Shown in pieces: positions 1 through 4,932 of a stretch of 5,405 bases of DNA. The stretch lies in contig JAEXEM010000473.1 in NCBI GenBank assembly GCA_023401045.1, forward strand, positions 1 to 5,405. Direction: 5' to 3'. The stretch comes from Actinomycetes bacterium. GTDB lineage: Bacteria; Actinomycetota; Actinomycetes; Actinomycetales; Cellulomonadaceae. Position 1 is the first letter of the stretch. Every line of letters begins with the position of its first letter. The notes below the pieces were generated by a model. That model saw only the letters and a list, made by a program, of their open reading frames with translations. It was not told where the DNA came from and ran no database searches. The position numbers and the translations under genes are program-made.

Positions 1-404
1 GGTGCGACGCGCTCGCGGCGGCCGGTCTCGAGCCGGGCCCCGCCGTCGAGGCGCCGTTCACGCTGGCCGGCGGCCGCGAGGCGGGCCACACCCTGTTCGC
101 GGAGGGTGTGCCGGACGCGGTCTTCACGGCGAGCGACGAGCAGGCCGCCGGACTCCTGCGCGCGGCGTACGAGCGCGGTCTGCGGGTGCCGGAGGACGTC
201 GCAGTCGTCGCGTTCGACGGCACCCGCACCGCCGAGCACACCGTCCCCTCGCTCACGGTCGTCACCCAGCCCCTCGACGAGGTCGCGACCCGCGCCGTCG
301 AGGCGGCCACCCGAGCCGACCGGACCCCTGCACGGCACGTCGTCGAGCTGTCGCTCACCCGGCGTGCGTCCTGCGGCTGCCCCCCGGACGGCCCCCGACC
401 CTGA
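1..404 (+). CDS. LacI/GalR-family transcriptional regulator, C-terminal part (5' end outside window)
   Basis: This is the last 133 residues of a LacI/GalR-type repressor; the first complete codon begins at base 3 and the stop is TGA at 402-404. The DNA-binding helix-turn-helix and the first half of the sugar-binding-protein-like domain lie upstream. The visible part has the family's second subdomain: DAVFTASDEQAAG, where a strand leads into the helix of the effector cleft, then RGLRVPEDVAVVAFDGT, the hallmark GxxVPxDVxVxxFD segment, then PSLTVVTQPLDEVATRAVE, matching the usual 'P.LTTV.QP...MG..A' stretch. It ends in a SCGCP-like tail (RRASCGCP) typical of actinobacterial members. Members bind operator DNA and release it, or bind it, in response to a small ligand, often a sugar or nucleoside. 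It stands 110 bases upstream of the nucleoside hydrolase on the same strand, so local control of the operon is plausible, but the effector cannot be read from this fragment. Confidence 0.93.
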   Translation, partial: CDALAAAGLEPGPAVEAPFTLAGGREAGHTLFAEGVPDAVFTASDEQAAGLLRAAYERGLRVPEDVAVVAFDGTRTAEHTVPSLTVVTQPLDEVATRAVEAATRADRTPARHVVELSLTRRASCGCPPDGPRP

Positions 405-410
405 TGGGCC

Positions 411-434
411 GTGCGTCCGCCCCGGCCGACGCAC
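411..434 (+). terminator. Possible weak terminator hairpin after the regulator gene
   Basis: A 7-base inverted repeat, GTGCGTC (411-417) and GACGCAC (428-434), encloses a 10-base loop and begins six bases after the regulator's stop codon. The position suits a transcript end or attenuator. No T-run follows, so it is not a standard intrinsic terminator, and short GC-rich hairpins arise often by chance in such DNA. Confidence 0.3.
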
Positions 435-503
435 CCGCCGCCGCACCACCCCTGCCTGCCCGTGCTCCCGTGCCCGCTGCCCGCGGGCCCTGCCCCGTCC
501 CCC

Positions 504-510
504 GGAAGGT
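504..510 (+). promoter_or_regulatory. Ribosome binding site deciding the hydrolase start
   Basis: GGAAGGT lies four bases before the ATG at 515. It supports that start over an in-frame ATG at 404, which has no purine-rich sequence ahead of it. Confidence 0.7.
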
Positions 511-514
511 CCCC

Positions 515-1543
515 ATGACGAAGCTCGTGCTCGACGTCGACACCGGCATCGACGACTCCCTCGCCCTGCTCTACCTGCTCGCGAGCCGCGAGGCGGAGAT
601 CCTCGCCATCACGTGCACCGCCGGCAACGTGCCCGCGCGGCAGGTCGCGACGAACAACCTCGCGTGGCTCGAGCTGTGCGGCGCCCCCGAGATCGAGGTC
701 GCCCTCGGCTCCGAGGTCCCCGTCCTCGCGCCGCTCATGACGACCGAGGAGACCCACGGCGACCAGGGCATCGGCTGGGCGCACCTGCCCGAGCCGTCGC
801 GCACGGTGTCGTCCCGGCACGCGACCGACGTGTGGAGCGACGTCGCGCGGGCCCACCCCGGCGAGGTCGTCGGCCTCGTCACCGGCCCGCTGACGAACCT
901 CGCCCTCGCGGTGCGCCGCGACCCCGAGCTGCCCCGGCTGCTGCGCCGTCTCGTCGTCATGGGCGGGGCGTTCCAGCACCAGGGCAACACGACGCCGACG
1001 ACGGAGTGGAACATCGCCGTCGACCCCGACGCCGCGAAGATCGTCTTCGACGCGTTCTCCGGGCTGCCCGCCGAGCGTCGCCCCCTGGTGTGCGCGCTCG
1101 ACGTCACCGAGACGATCGAGATGTACCCCGAGCACGTCGCCCGCATCGCCGCCGCCGCCGGCTCGGAGCCCGTCGAGGTCATCTCGCCGGACGACGCCCC
1201 GGGCACCCGCTCGCAGGCGTCGAACCCCGTCGTCCGGCACCTGTCGGACGCGGTGCGGTTCTACATGGAGTTCCACCGTGCGCAGGACCAGGGCTTCCTC
1301 GCGCACATGCACGACCCGTTCGCCGCCGCCGTGGCGCTGCACCCCGAGATCGCCGAGGTGCGGCACGCGACCGTCGACGTCGAGCTCGCCGGGACCCTCA
1401 CCCGCGGGCAGACCGTCGCCGACTGGCGCGGCATGTGGGGACGCGAGCCGAACGCGGCCGTCGTCGTCCGCACCGACCCCGCCGCGTTCTTCGACGACCT
1501 CGTCGAGCGCGTCGGGAGGCTGGCCCGCGACGTGGCGGGCTGA
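515..1543 (+). CDS. Nucleoside hydrolase, inosine-uridine (IUNH) family
   Basis: The 342-residue product hydrolyses the N-glycosidic bond of a ribonucleoside to give free base and ribose. The N-terminal calcium-site signature DVDTGIDDS (residues 7-15) supplies D9, D13 and D14. N38 in AGNV, E164 and N166 in TTEWN and H266-D267 in HDPF match the ribose, calcium and leaving-group residues known from the Crithidia enzyme. TGPLTNLA (123-130) and VVMGGAF (147-153) are further family motifs. The histidine at 266 fits the group with an HDP motif. Length is normal to slightly long, with an insert-like stretch around 217-240. There is no signal peptide, so it acts in the cytosol after uptake. The start at 515 places the signature at residue 7, as usual, and has a good ribosome binding site. 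It lies between a LacI-type regulator and an ECF transporter. Preference for purine, pyrimidine or a modified nucleoside cannot be told from these motifs. Confidence 0.95.
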   Translation: MTKLVLDVDTGIDDSLALLYLLASREAEILAITCTAGNVPARQVATNNLAWLELCGAPEIEVALGSEVPVLAPLMTTEETHGDQGIGWAHLPEPSRTVSSRHATDVWSDVARAHPGEVVGLVTGPLTNLALAVRRDPELPRLLRRLVVMGGAFQHQGNTTPTTEWNIAVDPDAAKIVFDAFSGLPAERRPLVCALDVTETIEMYPEHVARIAAAAGSEPVEVISPDDAPGTRSQASNPVVRHLSDAVRFYMEFHRAQDQGFLAHMHDPFAAAVALHPEIAEVRHATVDVELAGTLTRGQTVADWRGMWGREPNAAVVVRTDPAAFFDDLVERVGRLARDVAG

Positions 1544-1588
1544 GCACGCACCACCGCACGCACGCACCACCGCACGCACGCACCACCG
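1544..1588 (+). repeat. 16-base tandem repeat, about 2.8 copies
   Basis: The unit GCACGCACCACCGCAC occurs exactly at 1544-1559 and 1560-1575, and a third copy matches for 13 bases (1576-1588). The array starts directly after the hydrolase stop codon. The RNA would be rich in C, poor in G and lacking U, and little structured. It may vary in copy number between strains, and it resembles the kind of C-rich, G-poor RNA that Rho factor can load on, although it lacks the UC steps typical of strong sites. Confidence 0.85.
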
Positions 1589-1589
1589 A

Positions 1590-1627
1590 CGGCACCGCCG
1601 CCCCCGACGGTGCCGGGCCGTACCGGC
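1590..1627 (+). promoter_or_regulatory. Overlapping alternative hairpins in the transporter leader
   Basis: An 8-pair stem joins 1590-1597 with 1608-1615 around a 10-base loop. A competing 5-pair stem joins GCCGG (1612-1616) with CCGGC (1623-1627). They share bases 1612-1615, so they cannot form together. No T-run follows either stem. They could act as a partial terminator or as an mRNA end that sets transporter level apart from hydrolase level. This is inference from position and pairing only. Confidence 0.35.
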
Positions 1628-1638
1628 CGTCTGACCAC

Positions 1639-1646
1639 AAGGAGGT
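1639..1646 (+). promoter_or_regulatory. Perfect Shine-Dalgarno sequence of the S-component gene
   Basis: AAGGAGGT is fully complementary to the anti-Shine-Dalgarno end of 16S rRNA and sits four bases before the ATG at 1651. It is clearly the strongest ribosome binding site in the window and marks the first transporter gene as the main entry point for translation of the S-T-A-A block. Confidence 0.85.
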
Positions 1647-1650
1647 AGTC

Positions 1651-2481
1651 ATGACCGGTTCCACGAAGTCCCCCGAGCGCAGCACGCGCAACCTCGTCCT
1701 CATCGCGCTGGGCGCGGTCGTCATCGCCGCGACGTACCTGTACCTCATCCTCTTCCAGCCGACCGACATCGCCGACGGGTTGGGGCAGTCGTCGTTCGTC
1801 GCGATCGTCGGCTACCTCGTCGGTGCGGCGCTCATCGTCGTCGGGACGATGCACCGCCTGCCGACGACGACGATCGCCATGGTCCCCGTGGCCATCGCGG
1901 TCAACATCGTCATCGGGCAGCTGACGAGCGCGCTCGGCCTGCCGCTCTACCTCGACTCGATCGGCACGATCCTCGTCGCGGTGCTCGCCGGCCCGGCCGC
2001 CGGTGCTGCCACCGGAGCGCTGACGAACGTCATCTGGGGCATGACGATCAGCCCGGTCGCGCTGCCGTTCGCGGTGACCTCCGTCGTCATCGGCGTCCTC
2101 GCCGGGTACGCGGCCCGCACCGGCGTGTTCCGCAAGTTCGTGCTCGTGCCGATCGCGGGCCTGCTCACCGGTGTCGTCGCGGCGCTCGTCTCCGCGCCGA
2201 TCGCCGCCTTCGTGTTCGGCGGCACCACCGCGGCCGGGACCGGTGCGATCGTCGGTGCCTTCCGTGCCATGGGCAACTCGCTGCTCGCGTCGACGACGAT
2301 GCAGGGCCTGCTGTCCGACCCGGTCGACAAGGCCGTGACGTTCACCGTCGTCATGCTCATCCTCGGGGCGATGCCGTCACGGTTCCGCCAGCGGTTCCCG
2401 TTCGTCCGGGCGCACCGGGTCTTCGGCAAGGCGCCGGCCGCCACGACCACGTCCGACGACACCTCCGGCACGCGAGCCTGA
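1651..2481 (+). CDS. ECF transporter substrate-binding S component, specificity unassigned
   Basis: The 276-residue product is an integral membrane protein that would bind the substrate and hand it to the T-A-A module. Hydrophobic segments lie near 14-36, 50-67, 74-95, 105-127, 134-155, 162-190 and 228-242, giving six or seven helices. LPLYLDSIGT (97-106) followed by GPAAGAATGALTN (114-126) is typical of ECF S-type domains, with a glycine/alanine-rich helix suited to packing on the T subunit. It is longer than most vitamin S components (about 180-200 residues), with a charged cytosolic start, a basic segment RFRQRFPFVRAHR (244-256) and a disordered Thr/Ser/Asp-rich tail. The ATG at 1651 has a perfect Shine-Dalgarno sequence. 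I do not recognise it as BioY, RibU, ThiT or another named family. The neighbouring nucleoside hydrolase suggests a nucleoside substrate, which remains inference. The following genes complete the transporter. Confidence 0.85.
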   Translation: MTGSTKSPERSTRNLVLIALGAVVIAATYLYLILFQPTDIADGLGQSSFVAIVGYLVGAALIVVGTMHRLPTTTIAMVPVAIAVNIVIGQLTSALGLPLYLDSIGTILVAVLAGPAAGAATGALTNVIWGMTISPVALPFAVTSVVIGVLAGYAARTGVFRKFVLVPIAGLLTGVVAALVSAPIAAFVFGGTTAAGTGAIVGAFRAMGNSLLASTTMQGLLSDPVDKAVTFTVVMLILGAMPSRFRQRFPFVRAHRVFGKAPAATTTSDDTSGTRA

Positions 2482-2483
2482 GG

Positions 2484-3266
2484 ATGGCCACGACGTTCTA
2501 CGTGGACGGCGCGTCACGGGTCCACCGGCTCAACCCGGTGACCAAGCTCGTCGCGGTGCTCGTGCTCGTCGTCGTCGCGTTCGCGATGACGTCGACGTGG
2601 TGGCTCCCCGGCGTGCTCCTCGTGACGCTCGTCGTCCCGGCGGCGCTGGCCGCCCGCTGCGGCGGGCGGCTGGCGTCGGCCGGCCTCAAGCTCCTCGCGC
2701 CGCTGCTCCTCGCGCTCGTCGTCGTCCAGGGGCTCTTCTTCCCCGAGGGGCGCACCGTGCTCGCCGAGCTCGGCCCGGCACGGGTGACCGTCGAGGGGCT
2801 GATGTTCGCGCTCGGCATCGCGCTGCGGATCGTCCTGCTCGTCTCGGCGTTCCTCCTGCTGCTGCTCACGACGCACCCCGGGGCGCTCATGGCGGCCCTC
2901 ACGCAGCACGGCATGCCGCCGAAGATCAGCTACGTCATCAGCTCGACGCTCCAGGTCGTGCCCGCGTTCCGGGACCGTGCGGAGGCGATCCTGCTCGCCC
3001 AGCGGGCACGCGGCATGCGCACCGACGGCGGCCTGCTGCGGCGGGTGCGGGTGCTCCTGCCGCTCGTCACCCCGCTCGTCCTCGGCCTGTTCACCGACGT
3101 CGAGGAGCGGTCGACCGCCATGGAGGCCCGCGCGTTCGGGGCCACCCGGGCGCGGACCGCCCTCACCACCGTGCCGGACTCCACCGCGCAGCGCGTCGCC
3201 CGGTGGGTGCTGGCCGCGGCGGCCGTCGCGGCGGTCGCCTACTCGTTCCTCGGAGGGCAGCGATGA
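2484..3266 (+). CDS. ecfT: ECF transporter transmembrane T component (EcfT/CbiQ family)
   Basis: The 260-residue product is the scaffold that links the S component to the two ATPases and passes on the ATP-driven movement. It begins with the family hallmark RLNPVTKL (15-22). Hydrophobic helices lie near 20-36, 40-57, 67-85, 105-130, 187-204 and 238-256. Two cytosolic coupling motifs are visible: AQRARG (172-177) and EARAFG (214-219). Their arginines sit in grooves of the two ATPases in known ECF structures. HGMPPKISYVISSTLQVVPAF (142-162 region) is also typical. Length is normal. The ATG is two bases after the S-component stop and has no good Shine-Dalgarno of its own, only GAGG touching the start, so translation probably depends on ribosomes finishing the S gene. 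Its stop overlaps the next start as ATGA. The coding sequence contains a long hairpin at 2641-2678. Confidence 0.95.
   Translation: MATTFYVDGASRVHRLNPVTKLVAVLVLVVVAFAMTSTWWLPGVLLVTLVVPAALAARCGGRLASAGLKLLAPLLLALVVVQGLFFPEGRTVLAELGPARVTVEGLMFALGIALRIVLLVSAFLLLLLTTHPGALMAALTQHGMPPKISYVISSTLQVVPAFRDRAEAILLAQRARGMRTDGGLLRRVRVLLPLVTPLVLGLFTDVEERSTAMEARAFGATRARTALTTVPDSTAQRVARWVLAAAAVAAVAYSFLGGQR
2641..2678 (+). other. Long mRNA hairpin with UNCG tetraloop inside the T-component gene
   Basis: Bases 2641-2657 pair with 2662-2678 over 17 positions: 14 Watson-Crick pairs and three G-U pairs (2643-2676, 2647-2672, 2648-2671). The inner nine pairs are all G-C. The loop TGCG (2658-2661), closed by C-G, is a UNCG tetraloop, an unusually stable kind. 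It falls on codons for residues 53-65, in a linker between membrane helices. It could stall ribosomes during membrane insertion or mark an mRNA stability boundary, or be a by-product of high GC. Confidence 0.55.
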
Positions 3267-4108
3267 TCGACCTCACGGGCGTGACCTACGCCTACCCCGA
3301 CGCCGCCGCCCCGGTGCTGCGCGACCTCGACCTGCACGTGCCCGCCGGCACGCTGTGCGGCGTCGTCGGGGCGTCCGGCGCCGGCAAGTCCACGCTCGCC
3401 AAGGTGGTGTCCGGGTTCGTCCCGCACGCCGAGGGCGGTGAGCTCGCCGGCACGGTGCGCGTCGCGGGCATCGACGTGCCCGGGACGACGCTGGCCGAGG
3501 CCGTCGAGCACGTCGGCCTCGTCACCCAGAACCCCTTCAACCAGATCTCCGGCGCCCGGTACACCGTGCGTGAGGAGATCGCGTTCGGGCTGGAGAACCT
3601 CGGCGTCCCGCGCGAGGAGATGGTCGAGCGCATCGGCGCCGTCGCCGAGCTGCTCGGCCTCGAGGCCTTCCTCGACCGGTCGCCGTACGCGCTGTCCGGC
3701 GGGCAGATGCAGCTCGTCGCCATCGCGTCGATGCTCGTCATGCGACCCCAGGTGCTCGTCATGGACGAGCCGACGTCGCAGCTCGACCCGGGCGGCACCC
3801 GCCTGGTGTTCGACGTCGTCGCGCGGCTCTCGGCCGCCGGCACGACGGTGCTGCTGCTCGAGCACAAGCTCGAGCAGCTGCGGGACCACGCCGACCACGT
3901 CGTCGTCCTCCACGAGGGCCGGGTCGCGCTCGCGGGCGGCCCCCGTGAGGTGCTCGCCGACGAGCGCCTGCACGAGTGGGGCGTCGGCACCACGCGGTTC
4001 ACGCAGGCGGCGCGGGCCGCGACGCAGGCCGGGGTCGCGCTCGCGGGCCCGCTGCCGGTGTCGTTCGACGACGCCGTCGAGACCTTCGGCACGAGGAGCC
4101 AGGCATGA
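3263..4108 (+). CDS. ecfA: ECF transporter ATPase (A component), canonical signature
   Basis: The 281-residue product is an ABC ATPase that drives the ECF transporter from the cytosolic face. Walker A is GASGAGKST (36-44, K42). The Q-loop glutamine is Q89 in VTQNPFNQ. The ABC signature LSGGQ (144-148) is intact. Walker B is VLVMDEP (164-170) with catalytic E169, the D-loop is SQLDP (172-176), and the switch histidine is H201 in LLEHK. The TQNP and GARYTVREEIAFGLENLG stretch is typical of ECF and CbiO ATPases. A tail of about 40 residues after the nucleotide-binding domain (240-281) has no motif I recognise. The start overlaps the T-gene stop as ATGA and is preceded by GGAGGG at 3252-3257. It should pair with the following ATPase to form a heterodimer. 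Its own signature serves the ATP site formed with the other subunit's Walker A. Confidence 0.95.
   Translation: MIDLTGVTYAYPDAAAPVLRDLDLHVPAGTLCGVVGASGAGKSTLAKVVSGFVPHAEGGELAGTVRVAGIDVPGTTLAEAVEHVGLVTQNPFNQISGARYTVREEIAFGLENLGVPREEMVERIGAVAELLGLEAFLDRSPYALSGGQMQLVAIASMLVMRPQVLVMDEPTSQLDPGGTRLVFDVVARLSAAGTTVLLLEHKLEQLRDHADHVVVLHEGRVALAGGPREVLADERLHEWGVGTTRFTQAARAATQAGVALAGPLPVSFDDAVETFGTRSQA
3850..3881 (+). other. 11-pair perfect hairpin in the first ATPase gene, over the H-loop codons
   Basis: Bases 3853-3863 pair perfectly with 3868-3878 around the four-base loop ACAA (3864-3867). A T-T mismatch and two more pairs extend the stem to 3850 and 3881. The segment encodes LLLEHKLEQL, which includes the conserved switch histidine. 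Codon preference (CTG, CTC, GAG, CAG) on a mirrored peptide (L-L-E-H-K-L-E-Q) could create it by chance. Confidence 0.45.
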
Positions 4109-4932
4109 CGACCCGACCGACGGACGTCTCGTTCGAGGGCGTCCACCACACCTACCCGTCGGGCGTCGAGGCGGTGCGCGGCGTCGACCTCCACGTCCCC
4201 GCGGGGCAGCGACTGGCCGTCGTCGGGCGCAACGGTGCCGGCAAGACGACGCTCGTGCGCCACCTCAACGGCATCTTCCGGCCCACGCGCGGCACCGTCC
4301 GCGTCGGTGGACGGAGCACCGAGGGCCTCGACATCGCGACCCTCTCGCGGGACGTCGGGTACGTCTTCCAGAACCCCGACGAGCAGCTCTTCGCCCGCAC
4401 GGTGGGGGCGGACGTCGCCTTCGGGCCGCGCAACCTCGGGCTCACCGGCGACGACGCGGAGGCCGCCGTCGCCGAGGCGCTCGAGCAGGTCGGCCTCGCG
4501 CACCGGGCCGACCACCACCCGTACACGCTGTCGCTGTCCGAGCGGAAGCTCGTCGCCCTCGCGTCGGTGCTCGCCATGCGCACGCCCGTCGTCGTCCTCG
4601 ACGAGCCGACGACCGGTCAGGACGAGCGCGGCGTGCGCACGGTCGCGCGCATCGTCGAGGAGCTCGCCGCGCAGGGCCGCACCGTCGTCGCCGTCACGCA
4701 CGACATGGACTTCTGCGCGGAGACGTTCGAGCGCGTCGTCGTCATGGCGCAGGGGCAGGTGCAGGCCGACGGCACCCCGCGCGAGACGTTCCGTGCGGCC
4801 GCCGCCCTCGAGACCGCGCGCGTCGAGCCGCCGCAGCTGCTGCGGCTCGCCGACGCGCTCGGCTGGGGCACCTCGCCCCTCACCGTGGACGAGCTCGTCC
4901 ACGACCTCACCTCCACCGGAAGGACCGCATGA
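4105..4932 (+). CDS. ecfA: ECF transporter ATPase (A component), non-canonical ABC signature
   Basis: The 275-residue product is the partner ATPase of the transporter. Walker A is GRNGAGKTT (41-49, K47), the Q-loop is FQNPDEQ (Q89), and Walker B is VVVLDEP (162-168) with catalytic E167. The D-loop reads TGQD (170-173), common in this family, and the switch histidine is H199 in VTHD. The signature is odd: where LSGGQ is expected the sequence is LSLSE (142-146), encoded at 4528-4542, so both glycines are lost. The flanking stretch RKLVALASVLAM aligns well, so this is not a frameshift. Because the signature of one subunit completes the ATP site of the other, the site using the first ATPase's Walker A may be weak, giving an asymmetric motor. 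The start overlaps the previous stop as ATGA with AGGAG at 4094-4098, and the stop overlaps the next start the same way. Confidence 0.94.
   Translation: MTTRPTDVSFEGVHHTYPSGVEAVRGVDLHVPAGQRLAVVGRNGAGKTTLVRHLNGIFRPTRGTVRVGGRSTEGLDIATLSRDVGYVFQNPDEQLFARTVGADVAFGPRNLGLTGDDAEAAVAEALEQVGLAHRADHHPYTLSLSERKLVALASVLAMRTPVVVLDEPTTGQDERGVRTVARIVEELAAQGRTVVAVTHDMDFCAETFERVVVMAQGQVQADGTPRETFRAAAALETARVEPPQLLRLADALGWGTSPLTVDELVHDLTSTGRTA
4884..4903 (+). promoter_or_regulatory. 20-base perfect palindrome upstream of the EamA-type gene
   Basis: The half-site CGTGGACGAG (4884-4893) is followed directly by its exact reverse complement (4894-4903). It ends 25 bases before the EamA ATG and 14 bases before its ribosome binding site, inside the last codons of the second ATPase (TVDELVHD). 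As DNA it could be an operator; as RNA it could form an 8-pair hairpin with loop AGCT. It is made wholly of preferred codons, so chance is a serious alternative. No second copy of the half-site pair was found in the window. Confidence 0.4.

Larger units (their letters stand above)
405..514 (+). other. C-rich intergenic region between regulator and nucleoside hydrolase
   Basis: This gap is strongly C-rich on the + strand. It contains the 411-434 hairpin, a 10-base palindrome at 479-488 and the ribosome binding site of the next gene. I see no TANNNT-like -10 box and no clear LacI-type operator. The hydrolase may therefore be co-transcribed with the regulator or use a promoter that is not recognisable by eye. 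Confidence 0.5.

Noticed and set aside
108..404. A separate small gene starting at ATG 108
   Set aside because: The same frame is open back to base 3 and reads as LacI-family sequence throughout, so this ATG is an internal methionine.
479..488. 10-base palindrome GCCCGCGGGC as operator for the hydrolase
   Set aside because: Short G/C-only palindromes are expected by chance here, and the site lacks the central CG and A/T positions of usual LacI-type operators.
405..514. Sigma70-type promoter in the gap before the hydrolase
   Set aside because: No TANNNT-like -10 element or TTGAC-like -35 element could be found; the stretch contains almost no A or T.
106..1650. Open frame running in frame 1 through the regulator and hydrolase into the S-component gene
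   Set aside because: The part before 1650 is Arg/Pro-rich shadow sequence overlapping two clear genes. Only the part from the ATG at 1651, behind a perfect Shine-Dalgarno, is a real protein.
1544..1650. Known riboswitch ahead of the ECF genes
   Set aside because: No conserved core of the thiamin, FMN, cobalamin, preQ1 or purine classes is recognisable, and the gap is too short for the larger ones once the tandem repeat is set aside.
2597..3262. In-frame extension of the first ATPase upstream into the T-component gene
   Set aside because: The upstream residues are Arg/Ala/Pro-rich shadow of the T gene. The ABC domain begins right after the ATG at 3263, which has GGAGGG ahead of it.
3656..3667. 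12-base palindrome GGCCTCGAGGCC in the first ATPase gene
   Set aside because: It is inside coding sequence, far from any gene start, and made of common codons (GGC CTC GAG GCC), so chance is the better explanation.
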